A stretch of 64,000 nucleotides of DNA from Liriodendron chinense (taxonomy: Eukaryota > Streptophyta > Magnoliopsida > Magnoliales > Magnoliaceae), in the NCBI GenBank assembly GCA_003013855.2, contig ML058392.1, positions 3,141,529 to 3,205,528 on the forward strand, given 5' to 3'. Positions 43,771-57,179 of the stretch are shown in pieces. Within the stretch, counting starts at the first letter, position 1; every line of letters starts with the position of its first letter. The translations under genes and the position numbers were made by a program. Below the pieces are notes generated by a model. That model was not told the origin of the DNA, ran no database searches, and saw only the letters and a list, made by a program, of their open reading frames with translations.

Positions 43771-44183
43771 CACTCCCCAACCAGCATTTTGCTAGTCCCG
43801 AGCAAAACATGTGAAAATACTTCAAAATCCCAACTCAACCCTCCTTTCAAAGAACAAATTTTGTGTAATCCAAAGTGTATGAATAATAGACTCAGTGACA
43901 CAAATAATGACATATTGTCAAGCCCAAATCCTAATGTGACTAACAACCATTCAAATTGAATTCCAAATCATCAATCGAATAATAGAATTGACTCAAACAT
44001 TAAGTTCATAGAGTGTTCAATAAATTCTAACTAAATCATCATTAAGGTTAGTTTTCCATCATAAAGTTAACTATAACAACCACTCAAAAGCGGCTAGATC
44101 AACACAAGACACTGATTCCGAACCCAGCTTCATTTCCTTCTTTTTCAGGTATTAATTTTTTTCATTGATGGCTTTCACATTAC

Positions 44184-45151
44184 TGTTAACGTCAGATTTT
44201 GTAACAGGGTTCTCCGGTCGTTCACCCTCTCTCCAATAGTGACTCCCTCCGCCAGACCTGAAAGAAGACAGAAAGCAACTAAGAGTGGCCGGCGTCCAGC
44301 CGTTAGCCCTCCGATGCTTAAGTCAGATAAGGTAGGAAGGAAAATAGCAAGCAACCGAGGCTAGGGGTTGAAGATTATGTACCTGTATCTTAACGGAGTC
44401 ATCTCCTTATATAGATCTGAAATGATCCAATCTGTTGCGTAAGATATTGAGATCCCGCTGATTTCGTGGGATAAGATTCTTATCCTCAGATAGAAGGGAG
44501 ATCTAATCCAATGACTCATCCGATAGTTTCGTTCCTTGATAGCGATCCCTTGAGAATCGGAACCATTGAAGAAGATAAGCCCAAAATCGGCCTATACGGG
44601 CTGCTGGTACTGAGGGCTAAGGGATGTCACCATAGAAAAAGCTGTTCGCATGTTGGAAGATGGTCGCGAATCCAAGTGCTCGCTCATTCAGATACGACAC
44701 CTTTCAACGACTTGTGAGAAGGTTTGCTCGCAGGAAATATACAACTCCTCTCGCCTTCCAGTATTTGACTATCGATCATAACTTCTCGAAGCTTTGGTAA
44801 TCGAGCATCGTTTTTCCTAATATGCGAGTCGTGAACAGACGTTCTCGATAGTCGAAATAAATGTACTCTCGGAATCGGAGCATCATCAGAATATACGAGA
44901 CGCGAACAGACGTTCTCGATAGTCGGATAAAGGTGCTTGCGGGATCGGAGTATCTTCAGAATATGCGAGTCGCGAACAGACGTTCTCGATAGTCGGATAG
45001 ACGTGCTCGCGGGGTCGGAGTATCTTCAGAATATGCGAGTCGCGAACAGACGTTCTCGATAGTCGGATAGACATGCTCGCGGGGTCGGAGTATCATTAGA
45101 ATATAATAAGAAGCCTCCAGCAGATGATCTCCGCTATTTTTGACTATAACA
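44184..45151 (-). mobile_element. Solo LTR inserted in the Athila 3' region
   Basis: The 968-bp block is absent from sister copies A and B at the same position ('gctttcacat' then 'cttttcttt'). Its ends are TGTTA and TAACA. On the minus strand it has a TATA box (CTATATAAGGAG near 44408-44420), a leader containing 'acttaagcatcggagggc' and an end near 'ggagaaccctgttaca', all typical of a plant LTR R-U5 region. The flanking 5-mers (ATTAC and ACTAT) do not match, so the duplication has decayed or the ends are off by a few bases. Confidence 0.65.
44819..45101 (-). repeat. 70-bp tandem repeat in the solo LTR
   Basis: Four copies starting at about 44819, 44891, 44961 and 45031 contain 'gcgaacagacgttctcgata', 'gtcggatagacgtgctcgcg' and 'ggtcggagtatcttcagaat'. 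The last two are nearly identical. They lie upstream of the TATA box in element orientation. Confidence 0.9.
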
Positions 45152-45906
45152 ACTATCTCTTTTCTTTTCTTTCTTTCAATTTCTTCTTTTCAAACATTTT
45201 TCTCATTCTAGTACATGCAATAGGCCCTTTTCGATTTGACTATTTTTTTTTTTTAGTTTTAACATTTTTTTCTTCTTTTCATAACAAGGTAGTCAGGGTT
45301 CTCCAGGCTTGGTTCTTAACACTTTTAAGTGAAAATCAAGCTAACCTTTACAGTTTTAGATATAACTTTAAAGAATGAAAGTTAGAAGTGAATTATGACT
45401 AGACTCAATCGATGTTTGAACTTTCTATCATCCAATTAATGAAAAAAGAACTCGTTTAAAAAACCACTAATCGACTAGACTCTAGGCTTTTTAAAAATAA
45501 AATTGCCATGTATCTCATCATCACATATCCAACATACACTAAGGTACATAGAAATTCCAATTTCTAAGAGATTTTTCAAATCTAAAAATTGAAATTTTTT
45601 CAATATTTTTTGTTTAAAATAACAGAAATGCCGATAATTCCATAAGAATCTTACCCCAACCTAAAATTTACATTGTCCTCAATGTAAAGAGATATGCACT
45701 GAAATATAACATGAGATTAACGAAAATAAAAGAGGAGTGAGCAAGAGAGAGTACCTAAGGGAGATTAAAGTGAATGTGTGAATTCTTCGTTAGACTAGGA
45801 GAGTTTTCCAATTCGCCAAACAAAAATAAAAAGAAAAGCAAACCTAATATACTCTAACTTGTGCCTAAAAAAGCATGAGGAAGGGGACCTCCATCAAACT
45901 AAAAGG

Positions 45907-48900
45907 TCAATCTTGGTAAACAGGATCTTTTAGAGGAATAGATGCGTCCTCTGAAGCAAAGTTCTCAGTAAATGGCTTAATATGTTGACCGTTCACTGTA
46001 AAGATGTTGTCATTTGTTGGATTCTCTATCTTGACAACCCTATGAGGATAATATGTTTTAACTACGAAGGGGCTAGTCCAACGAGATCTCAATTGATCGG
46101 GAAATAAATGTAATATTGAGTTGTACAAATAGACCTTTTGATTTGGCTTAAATGTTTTTGGAAGGATGTTCTTGCCATGGAACACCTTCATCTTGCCCTT
46201 ATATATTCGAGAATTCTCATAAGCCTTGTTATAGATTTCTTTAAGTTCCTTCAATTGTAGCTTGTGCAACGAGCTAACTTTATTATAATTTAAATTGAAC
46301 TTCTTTATAGCCCAATATGCCTTATGCTCTAGCTCCACAGGTAAGTGATAAGCTTTTCCATAAACAAGTCTATAGGGAGACATACCAATAGGATTCACAA
46401 TAAGCCTAAAATGCATCAGTTAGTTAGAGCGACCAATCCTTATGATCTGAGTTCACCATTTTCTCCAAAATGTGGTTAATCTCCCTATTCGATATTTTCA
46501 TTTGACCACTCCTCTATGGATGATAGGGGGTGCTTACTTTATGCACAATACCATATTTTTTCATTAAAGTTTAAAAGGCCTATAACAAAAGTGAGACCGT
46601 CCATCACCGATAATGGCCCGATTTTCTTTAAGAAACCTAATGACCGTTTTATGATCATTATTTCGGCATGAAATTGCCTTATCCCATTTGAAAACATAAT
46701 TGACAATGAGTAAGATATATTGATTTTTAAAGGATGAGTGGATGGTCCCATGAAATCGATGCCCAAACAATTGAATACTTCAATGATCAAAATATGATTT
46801 AGTGGTATCATATTTCGATAGGATATTTCTCACAACTCACAAGCCTTACAAACCTAGTGTCTTTGAACATAGTAGGACAATAAAATCCGCACTATAGAAT
46901 TTAAGCGATGGTCTTTGTAGTCTAAAAATGGCCATCACATGCATATGAGTGACAAAAGAATATAACAATGTGTTTCTCTCATGGTCTGGAACACATCTCC
47001 TTCTAATCTGATTTAGGAAATATTTAAAATGATAAGGATCATCCTAGAAGAACTTACATATCTCGGTGAAAAAATTCTTCTTATCTTGTATTGTCTATTA
47101 AGTAGGAATCGTACCTATAGCAAGATAATTAGTAATATCATTATACCAAGATAATTAAGAAACTTTAAATAGTTGTTCATTAGGAAACATGTCATTAATA
47201 GGGGTTATCTTTGTGGAATTTGATAGAACAAGTATAGAGAGATGGTTAGTCACTCATTTTTTATCTCGGATTTTCATTTCAAATTCTTGAAGTAGAATGA
47301 TCCATCTCAACAAATGAGGCTTAGCATCATTCTTAGAAAGAAGGTACTTCAGCGTCACATGGTTAATAAATATGATGATCTTGGACCCAATCAAGTAGGA
47401 CCTAAACTAGTCTAAAGCGAACACTACAGCTAAGAGTTCATTTTCGTCATGCAGTAGTTCACCTGGGTTGGGTTTAAAGTTCTACTTGAATAGTAAATAA
47501 TGTAGGGTTTCTTCTCTTTACTTTAGCCTAATATTGCCCCAACCGCATAGTTACTCGCATCGCACATGATTTCAAAGGGATACTCCAATCAAGTGGTTAC
47601 ATTATGGGGGCTCTAGTTAACATGATTTTGAGCTTGGTGAAAGCTTTTTGAAATGCCTCACTCCATTCGAATGGGGTATCCGTCTAAAGAAGGTTGCACA
47701 AATGACGAGAGATAAGGTTAAAGTCCTTTATGAACCTTCAGTAAAATCTAGTGTGTCCTAAGAAGGACCACACAATACATATGAATTTAGGTGGTGGTAG
47801 GTTAGAGATCAAGTCAATTTTGGCTTTAACTACCTCAATTCCATTGGACGATATGATATGCCCAAGGGCTATTCCCTTTTGAACCATGAAGTGACATTTT
47901 TTTCCAATTTAACATGAGGTTCTTTTCTTCACTTATTTTCAAAACTAATTTCAAGTGCTCAAGAGACTCATCAAATGAACAACCAAAGATAGAAAAATCG
48001 TCCATGAAGACCTTTAAAACTGTCCCACTATACCAGAAAAAATACTCAACATACATCATTGAAATGTTGCAAGAGCAATTACACAATCCGAATGGCATCC
48101 TTTGGTTAAGGGATGTGCCAAAGGGATATGTAAATGTAGTCTTCTCTCAGTCTTCAAGTGCTAACTCTATTTAATTATAACTGGAGTAACCATCCAAGAA
48201 GTAGTAATAGAAATGACCCCCCAACCTTTCTAAAATTTGATCAACAAAGGGCAAAGAGAAGTGGTTACTCTAGTTATCACAAGTTCATTGTTTGCATTAG
48301 CTACAATGGTAATCCTGGACTTCTTGGGCACCACTTAAGTTGGACTCACCTATTGACTATCAGATATAAGGTAGATAATACCCACATCCAAAAGCTTCAA
48401 CACCTTACCTTTAACTACATCATTCATGTTTGGATTTAGACAGTTTTGTGGTTGCCTAGATATTTTTGCATTCTCCTCTAGGTGGATGCGGTGAGTACAA
48501 AATTCCCTTGAGGTCCGTAATAGTTCATCAATGGCACTCTTATGTTCTTTAAGAGTAAAAATCAATTTACTCTCTTATTCCTTATCCAAGTGGGAAGAAA
48601 TCGCCAACGGATATGTCTCATCATGATCCAAATTAACATATTTAAGTTCAAAATGTAATCATTTTAGGTCAAGTTTCGGTTCCTTGACACTGGATGGTTG
48701 AGGCTTTGAGTCAGTCAAAGGTAAGAATTCAAATTAAGGCCTCCATCGAATAGTTTCAAGTACTGCAGGTATCACATCAAACAAGGCATCCATTTTCCTA
48801 ATCATACCATCATCAAGATCAGGGAAGTGGGATAAGCATGCTTTTAAGGGATCCAAGTAAAAAGTGAAAAGAGACTTGTCTTCCATAAAAGATTCAATCA

Positions 48901-49600
48901 TGTTTAATTCGTGGGTCTCACCACCATCTTCTTGTTGCTTACACATATTGAACACATTCACCTTAAGATTCATATTCCTAAAAGATAACTTCATAACCCC
49001 ATTCCTACAATTGATTATAGCGTTTGATGTGGCTAGGAACGGGCAACAAAGGATGTCAAGAATTTGAGTGCTAGCATTAACAAACGGCTACGTGTCCAAG
49101 ACAATAAAGTCCAGTGGGTAGTAGAACTTATTGGCTTCGACAAACACATCCTCTATCACCTCTCTCGATATACGAATCGAACAATCGGCTAGTTGAACTG
49201 TGGTCTTGGTGGGTTTTAATTCACATAGACGAAGTTGTTCGTAAACCAAATAGGGAATCAAATTTACACTCTCCCCTAAATTAAGTAAAGCTTATTCAAT
49301 TTGGTAATTCCTAATCACACATGAGATGGTTGGGCTACCAGAATCTTTATTTTTTAGGGAACATCTTGTTTGATGATGGCACTCACTTTCTCTATAAAAG
49401 AATATTTTCGTTTGAATGGTGTGTCGTCTCTTGTCCATATAAAGGTCCATAAGGAATTTAGCATATGATGAATTTTTTTTATGGCATTTAATAAAGGAGT
49501 ACTTATTTTTACTTGTTTGAAAAATTCTAAGATATCTTGAGTATTGGGTAGAGGTTTGGGTGAAACCAACCGTTGAGGGAATCGAGCCACAGGCTTATAT
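45907..49600 (-). pseudogene. Degenerate Athila pol
   Basis: Read right to left on the minus strand: a protease-linked region (MARFPQRLVSPKPLPNTQDI near 49590, PLLNAIKKI); reverse transcriptase start (NPNMNDVVKGKVLKLLDVGI, 48350-48565); reverse transcriptase core with MPFGLCN and the catalytic FMDDFSIFG (47835-48098); RNase H remnants (about 47100-47600); integrase pieces (LGIDFMGPS near 46770); and the integrase C-terminus at 45907-46416 ([57 protein letters not shown]). These are characteristic Athila sequences. Many stops and frameshifts leave it non-functional. Confidence 0.85.
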
Positions 49601-51058
49601 TCTTGTTTCGATTCCTTCTTATGTGGTGTATTGTTAGATTCATCAACATCCTTAGGTTCTTCCGAGTCTTTAGACTTTTTAGCCCTTGTCAGAATCGTCT
49701 TTCAATCGTTTTACCACTTGTAAGAGTGGTGATGGATTTAGCTTGTTTCACATGTTGATTAAAGGAGCTAGGGTCACTTATTTCACATTGAGGTTTCTGG
49801 TTAGGAAGAGGTTGAGCTAGAAGAGTCCATTTCTCCCTAATGGTTAGTTGTGACTCTAATCTTTAAATAGATGATGCAAACATTTCCAATGATGTTTTGA
49901 TGTCTTCAAATATTTGCATCGCATTTTGATTGAACTGTTTTTTATTGTTCATAAACCTTTAAACCGCCTCCTCTTGGGTCTTCTTCGGCGTTAAAAATGG
50001 AATAAGACTCGAAGGAAGAGGCCTTTGAGGATTCTTGTCATTATTAGCCGATGGTTCATTCCTCCAACTAAAGTTTGGGTGGTTCTACTAACTAAAATTG
50101 TATATGTTTGAATTTGGAGCACTGAAGGGCCGTTGATAATTACTTATGGCATTAGATTGTTTACGTAACAGCTCTTGAAACACATAAATTGTGGGAAGAT
50201 CTTGCATAAAGTGCACGTTGCTTGTACAAATACCACAAACAATTTCAACGATTTCATTGGGTTTAACCGTTTCCACCCTCTTCAATTCCATGGCTTCGAC
50301 TTTTCTTGTGAGGCTTGCTACCTTAGCATTAACACCGTCTTCTTCTCTTAAGACATACATTCTTTCTTTTTCCTTAGGCAGGATTGGCTTGGGATTGGTC
50401 GACATATTAGAGGTATACCATGATTGTACATTTTGGGACAACATGTCAAAATACGTCTATACTTTTTCGGCTTCCTTATCTAAAAACTCACCGTTACACA
50501 TCATTTGTAAGAATTGGCGTATGGGTTAAGGTAGTCCATCATAGAAAATGCTTATTACCCGCCAAATTTTGTAGCCATGATGTAGGCATGCGTTTAGAAA
50601 TTCTTTGAATCTCTCCCAACATTGAAAAAATGTCTCATCATCTTTTTTGTAGTTCAAGATAGCACGCCTTAGCAATTTTATGAATTGAGATGAAAATTTT
50701 AAGGAACTCTCGGGTCATCTTAGCCCATACGCCAATTGATCTTGGCCTTAAGGAGTGAAGCCATGACTTGGCCTTCTCTTTCAGAGAAAATGAACATAAT
50801 TTCAGTCTTAATGTATCATCAGACTCATTGTTAAAGTGAAGAGCATCTACAATCTCATCAAATTGCTTGAGAGGTAGATATGGACTTTCATAATCTAGTC
50901 CATAGAATTTTAGAAGTAGTTGGATTACTCTTAGTTTAAAATTCATGTTTCCTGCATTAAGTGGAAAGATCATACAGGAAAGGGTGCTCATTCTAAGCAT
51001 TTGTAAATAATCATGTAAGGTTCTCGCTGGAGGAGCATTACCAAATTGGATCTAATTT
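49601..51058 (-). pseudogene. Degenerate Athila gag, truncated at the 5' side
   Basis: The minus-strand frame at 50638-51000 carries the Athila gag signature (LPLKQFDEIVDALHFNNESD, LRLKLCSFSLKEKAKSWLHS). The frame at 50088-50444 carries the gag C-terminal part (VASLTRKVEAMELKR, a Cys-rich CGICTSNVH stub, then YQRPFSAPNSNIYNF). The sequence ends abruptly at 51058, where a 45-bp direct repeat begins, so 5' LTR, primer-binding site and gag N-terminus are missing. Confidence 0.8.
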
Positions 51059-51168
51059 TGCAAAAAATAATATAATCATAGAGATTTGATGAACCCATTC
51101 CACGTGCCACTTGATGTGTATGTTGCAAAAAATAATATAATCATAGAGATTTGATGAACCCATTCCAC
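51058..51168 (+). repeat. 45-bp direct repeat at the Athila breakpoint
   Basis: A 45-bp sequence beginning 'ttgcaaaaaataatataatc' occurs at 51058-51102 and again at 51123-51167 without visible mismatch, separated by 20 bp. Such short filler duplication is a usual scar of end-joining at a deletion endpoint. Confidence 0.85.
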
Positions 51169-54100
51169 AGTCACATGGGGCCCCAAGTGGAGGGAGGTCC
51201 AACTCCCAAGTGAGCCTTTTGTGTGTGGGTCATATCTCCATCTAGTAAGGCCCACCTAGTGTTTGTTGTAAAATGAGTGTAATTTAATCTTGTGATTTGA
51301 GTGGTGGACAACTTTTACTTCACATGTATCTCTCTTAGGTTATGTGTGGCCTTGGACCCACCCAAATGAAGTAAAATTAAGGCCCAAGTGGGCTATCTTG
51401 TATGGGCCGCTCCCTTGCGTAATGAGGCCCACTTAGTATGTTGTGTAAGCTTGACATTTTCTGATTTTGTGTAGCATGTTGTGACAGCCTTGTTGTCCAT
51501 TTATTTTTTCTAAGTCATTGGGGCCTTGGGACTATCTAAATGAACTAAAACTAAGGCCCAAGTGGGCCCAATACCAAGAGAGATAGTTGGAAGGGGGAAG
51601 TCCACCATGGTGTCCTTGCTCGGATCCATTGGGTAGGCCCATTGCTTAGTGGGAAGCATGCCTTGCACACAACCATTAACCAAGTGGACCACACCCAATG
51701 AGGCCCATTTTGGATTATATGAGTTGTAGATGTGGGGCCTTTTAGGTGGTTTACTTGAGTACGTGTTTAGTGGGCCCAACATGACGTGGAATGTATTCAA
51801 TGTTGGTATGTGTGCTTTATGTTGAGTTTGTGCTTTATTTTTTGTAGTTGATGTTGGGTGCATGGAGCCCAATTGTGTTATTAAATCCATCTTAGATGCA
51901 TGTATTGTATATATGCCTCCCATGGTGTGGGACCATTATCCACTACCAAACCAAATTTAACCTTAAGTGGGCCACACCATAGGAACTCCAACCCATTGGA
52001 AAGCCCATTAACCTTGTTGTATTGTATGGGGCCCAACTTATATTGTACATGCTACCTTAAGTTAGTGGGGCCCACCTAGTTGTCGAATTAGATACACACC
52101 ATTTCATGCCTTGGTGATTAGATGTTTATCCTAATTGAAATTTGTTTAGTGGTCCACCAAGTGGACCTACACTTGACCTATGGGACCACGTACCTCACAC
52201 ATAGTTCAAGTTCAATGTGGAGGTCACACTTAGGTGGGACCCCGATTGATGGTTGAGATGGTGATGATGGTGAAGATTAAAACAGAAATGTTAACATTGC
52301 TTTGGAAATGGCTACATAACTAATGATGATTATTAGAATGTTGCTTATATGAATGTGATGATATGTCGGTAGTAGGTGCGTTGATAATAACATGCATGTT
52401 GATAATAATGTGATGATGATGATATGCATATATGGGGTCATGATGATGATGATGTTTATGATCCAAATTAGGCAAAATGCATTTGTTGATGGCCAAGATG
52501 ATGATAATACATATATGATAAACATGCCCTACTTGATGTTACTCTCATAGACAATAATATTTCACTCAAGAAAACTATATGCACGATGATGGCCATGTAT
52601 ATATGATGCCTAAGACCTACATGATGGTAGTTTAATTATGGCGATTGGTGTGCTTGATGAAACACTCATGCTTGTGATGAAGTAATTAGGGATGATGAAA
52701 TAGTTGAATAATGATGCTATGATAGTTAATGAATGGAAATGCCAATGTATGCTGAAGTATACATGAGTTTAAGGATTAAGTGGGTCACCACATTTTCTAC
52801 CTTAAATTATTGAAGGCGTATTTAGCAACATCTAACGGCACGACATTTGTATACAAATGAACAAAAAAAGGGGGGAAACCGATGGGGTGGACCACTTAAC
52901 CGTTGTGAACCATTGGCCATGTTAATGTTATGACCTAACTCTAGGAAGGTCACGGCCCTTTGTATGCTGATTATATATATGTTATGGATGCATTGATACT
53001 CCTTACATGAGATTGATATGTGGCATGTCTTAGCACTATCTTGTTATGACTATTTCCTTTTTGGACCACTATTTTGTTTAGTTAGAGCCATGGTGATTTA
53101 CTGTCTAACCTTGAGGGGTGTGCACACCATGTTTGCACTTAACATTCATGTACATGCATCATGCATGAGGAGTGCGTGGTGTGCATAGTGTGATCATACA
53201 AAGATCATATGCATGTGGTAGAGGATGTTGGTGCGTGGTGCACATGATGAAGTATGTAGATGTTTTATGGTCCAAGAGACCATTACCTTGGTCCCTGGGT
53301 TGAAGTCCCTAAAGTGTGTGTACATCAGGCTTGGTCCCTAGCTTAAAGTCCCAAAAGCTCACTTGATACCTGATTATGATTTATATTGATGCAGATGTTG
53401 CACATATATCCGGCCACAGTGATCGTGGATTGAGGCTGGATGTGGATGAGAGAGGAGCCCAATTGGCATTTGGGTTGCCTCAAATGCATACTTGGTTTAT
53501 GTGCATGGTATTACTTGTGTGCAACTATACTGAATGATGCATGTATAGATGTTATAGCATGCCTCATTGCATTCTTGTATGATGAATTAGAGCCCACGGT
53601 AACACCGTGGTTGTATTAACAAGACCACCATAGTGACATCGTGGTTAGTATTTGTGGACATCAGAAATTTTAATTCTTTGTACTAGGTCCCAAACCCATG
53701 GGTGAAATTCCCCAACCTAGAGTGGTACCATCGAGGCTCATCGTCAAGACCGAGTGGATACCATGGGTCACTTGGTACCAAATACCATTGTAGGCCTAAC
53801 TCCCACCGGCACAGACGGGTGAGAAGAGGTTTGGCCATGCCTAGCTGAAGATGTGGAGTGAATGGGGTTGGGTTTGACTAGCCCCTGAAATGAGTTCGCT
53901 ATTAGCATGCCAGGTGGGTTTTGGCAAGACCTTAGGCCCCCCACTGACGAGGTGGGTATGTGAGGCCTCTACTCACCCAATTTCAGACTGGCTTTAGGTA
54001 CCAGGCCTCAATGATTTCCATTGCTAGTAACTATATTGAGATGTGAACTTACTGAGGAAGACTTACATGCCTGCGTACGCCAGAATTCCTTTACATTTAC

Positions 54101-54265
54101 ATTACTTGCATTGCATCCTGCCATCTCGATTTCATGTGGTGTTGCATTATCACCCTGCATTAGTTGTGTACTCTATAGAATTTGGGTTGCACGATATGTG
54201 ATAGCACTTTTAAAGCCTAACTATCATAAGATGGCTTGCTACTCTCATGTCTCATGGCTACATGT
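51169..54265 (+). mobile_element. Probable chromovirus LTR remnant, left part
   Basis: No gene is seen. The first kilobase has 'taaggcccacctag', 'ggcccaagtgggc' and 'ggggcccacctag' phrases. 52270-52530 is rich in GATGAT words. 53270-54010 holds paired formulae ('acaccgtggttgtattaac' and 'gacatcgtggttagtattt'; 'caccgaggctcatcg'-like text) resembling the 3' part of Tekay-type LTRs. It is interrupted by the solo LTR at 54271 and resumes at 55655. Confidence 0.45.
52370..52530 (+). repeat. GAT-rich imperfect microsatellite
   Basis: Clusters of GATGATGATGAT separated by ATG/CAT-rich spacers. Open frames across it are low complexity. Confidence 0.7.
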
Positions 54266-54270
54266 ATTAT

Positions 54271-55654
54271 TGTTGAGCTCTGAATTGTGCATATTTTAAC
54301 CCCAATTCATCACACAATTATATTGATTTAGCTATTAAAAGAACCTACTTATATGTGTATTTGTGTTTACAGGAAAGAGAGAGAGACCTCATGAATTACA
54401 TGTTAAAAGATCACTTTAAAGGACTCAAAAGATTAGGTGAATAAGCACCTAGAGGTGGAAGAAATTAAAGCTAAAAAAGAATTAGAAAACATCAAGTTAC
54501 AATGCTTGAATTATCTAAAAAAGACAGATTGCATAGCTGCAGGGCTAGAAAAGTAAAATGCAGAAACTGCAGAAAACAACCCTATTATTGCGCTAATGAC
54601 TGGTTGTTCTCAAAATCCGACTGGTCGGGATAGGTTGAAGTTTGACAGAATTGGTGTAAAACTCGTTGGACTATTTTTATCAAATTCGATCGGTTGAGAC
54701 AGGTTGACAAACACTCAGAAATCCAAGTTTCAGTTATATCCGTTGGGATTTTGAGCTCCGACCTGTCGGCCACCTCCTAGATTACATAAACACTCCGTGA
54801 ATTCTCAAAGATTCCAAGGTGGTGGCATAGTTTTATTATAAAAGGATAACTTTAGTCTCGTTTAAATACATCCTAGAAGAGTTCTATAATCGTTGGAGGT
54901 GGAGATGATCAATGTGGAGAGTCTACAACTCCTCCAACTAGGGTTTTTCTAGTTTTTCTATGCTTTTAGAATTTTTTTTCTGTTTGATTCTAGTTTAATC
55001 ATGATAATGATTGGCTAGAGCCACTTAGCTAGGGCTAAGAGTTGAAGCTTGTAGTTAGTTTTGATATTCAATTCATTTATTCAAATACTCTTTCTTTGAT
55101 TTTAGATTTTCAAGTTTTAATTTGAATAAAATTGGTATTTTTTATAGTTTGTGTACTCTAGACACAAGTTACTTGCAAATCTATGAGAATGATGATGTTG
55201 GTTTGATGACATTTGAATTGTAGTAACCCCAGAGCATGCCATGATATCTTGGTATGGTTGTTACTTCGAAGGATATAAGTTCATCTTCTCCATGCTTCAT
55301 TAGAACTAAAAATTCTGATTTCCAGATTTAAGTTGGTTTATGTATTTGAATGCAATATCTTCTAATTGGATGAGAGATAAGACTTCAATTCCAATTTTGT
55401 TTGTGCTTGAATGAATGGATTGGCATTAATCTACTACAAGTGGATCCTTAGCGCTCTAGTTATCTTTTAATTCTTAGATTTCTCTTAATTATTTTTCTAT
55501 TTTCATCTGAGTTCTAAATCCTGAATTTGTTGAACCTATTAATTCAAGTTATTGGAAAGTTAGAATTGGTTTATCCCTAATCCCTATGGATCGATCTCGG
55601 TCTCACAATCAAGTTATTACTACTTCGCAACCTTGCGCTTGGGGTGAGTGAACA
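54271..55654 (+). mobile_element. Athila-like solo LTR, copy D
   Basis: The 1384-bp LTR starts TGTTGAGCTCTGAATTGTGC, ends GCTTGGGGTGAGTGAACA and is flanked by ATTAT at 54266-54270 and 55655-55659, a perfect 5-bp target duplication. It has no internal region, so it is a solo LTR. TATA is near 54834-54845 (TATTATAAAAGG), and 'agccacttagctagggctaag' (55018) and 'ctacaagtggatcctta' (55432) match the other copies inverted. It is the only one of the four in plus orientation. Confidence 0.9.
54596..54772 (+). repeat. U3 motif array D (CCGACNNGTCGG words)
   Basis: Upstream of the TATA box lie CCGACTGGTCGG (54617-54628) and CCGACCTGTCGG (54758-54769), each with perfect 5-bp arms around two bases. Weaker units are GACTGGTTG (54598), CGATCGGTTGAG (54687) and ACAGGTTGAC (54699). 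Confidence 0.75.
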
Positions 55655-56325
55655 ATTATGTCGAGCTTAGCAATGATAACATGTTCATCTATGAGAATTT
55701 GGTAAACCATGACAATGTGCTCATCCATGGTAGCCTGTTTGCCCGTGGTACTTGTTCAACTCTGATGATATGTTCAGTTTTAACAACATATCTACTCAAG
55801 ACAATATGCTAAACTGTGATAATTAACATGCTCATCTATGATAATATGCTCATATATGATAACATGCTTAGTGATGATAACATGCTTGTTTGTGATGACA
55901 TGCTCATAGATGATAACATGCTTGTTTGTGTTAAAATGCTTATAGCTATTTTGGATGTTTTTATGGGAGTACCCTGATAAGTTGCATTTTACTCCCGGCA
56001 CGCAATAGACTCACTGAGTCGTGGTTTGCTCATACAGTTATTTTCAAAAGATTTCAGGATGCGCTAAGTAGTAGGGTGCATGTAGGAGTTGTTGGAGCTT
56101 TATACCTTTTGTAAAGCATTATACTTATAATTCCTTGAATCTATAGTAAAAACTGTTTTCTTGGTTTTGTGATTATGGTTATATATGTTAAGGTATTATA
56201 AAAAAAATCACTAAAAAATCTTCCTTATGGTACACCAAACTCGGAACTCGGCATATAAGAACTGGGTGCCAGATTCGGGGCATTACGGAAGTTGCCCATA
56301 CCCAAATTTGGGGCGTGTTAAGTAA
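55655..56325 (+). mobile_element. Probable chromovirus LTR remnant, right part, with minisatellite
   Basis: 55670-55945 is a degenerate minisatellite of 18-19 bp units like 'gataacatgctcatctat' (about a dozen). It is followed by 'actcactgagtcgtggtttg' and an LTR-like tail 'ctgggtgccagattcggggc' (56258), analogous to the end of the complete element's LTR (GAGTTCGGATTTCGGGGCG). It continues the sequence left of solo LTR D. Confidence 0.5.
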
Positions 56326-57179
56326 AAATCGAATTTAGAGTATAAAAGGCAAGTGTGGACTTTTTTATATCAAAAGAATTTTGAAAAAATAGTATTTTGC
56401 ATGTAGGGGACTTCAAAGCCTCAACCTAAGGTTTCTTTGCTAACCTTGTAACCTATTCTACTAATTACACATTCTTAAAAGAAATACAAAGAAATTCTAT
56501 TTTAGTTGAAGTTTATAGGCAAAATTAAGGAAAAAAATACAATCGTGAGGATTGAACACTTGACCCCTCTTTCTCTCACTTAGACGATTAACCATTTGTC
56601 CATTTAAGTTTTTATAATAATAAAATACATGATTAATTACATAAGTATGAGCAATGGATGCATGAGATGTAATCATAAGTGGTGATTTTTTCAATATTGT
56701 ACAAGTAAGACAAGGATTTTATTCATCTATCAAGCCTCTTAAGATATCAAATCAAATTTACTAAAGGGTTTATTTAATGGTCTCTTACAACCCGAAGATT
56801 GCACACTCAAGTGTAAGTAGCGAAATAGTAAAATACTCGATGAGACCGAGGTCGATCAACAGGGATTGCTGTTAAGAACACTTAAAGAAATTAGTTTAGG
56901 TGTGAGAAATGAAATTTGAATTATCCACGAGAGTGGAGCAAGTTGTGTGTGGTGAAAGACAAAAATAGAAAAGGGGCTAAGGCATTAGGGATCCACCTTT
57001 GATTTATCCACAAAGTTTGATTCATTGGTCCAACTATAACTCAATTGGAATCGAATCACTCAATTGGAATCGAATAAAGTTCCGTTCCAATTGGAAGATA
57101 AAGCTGTTAAACCACTTGCATATTTCATAAAAGATGGTGATCCCAACCTATTGATTTGACCATGAAGCACTCGTTAGTT

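Larger units (their letters stand above)
43771..45900 (-). mobile_element. Athila 3' untranslated region, copy C
   Basis: Between pol and 3' LTR. It carries the shared 'accagcattttgctagtcccgagcaaaacatgtg' block at 43780, 'tcaggg...ctccaggcttggttc' near 45290-45310, and minus TACATTGAGGACAATGTAAA followed by a G-rich tract at 45655-45690. The 44184-45151 stretch is an inserted LTR. Confidence 0.7.

Noticed and set aside
44179..45156. Target duplication for the solo LTR at 44184-45151
   Set aside because: Flanking 5-mers ATTAC and ACTAT do not match, so I report the insertion from the empty sister copies and the TGTTA/TAACA ends only.
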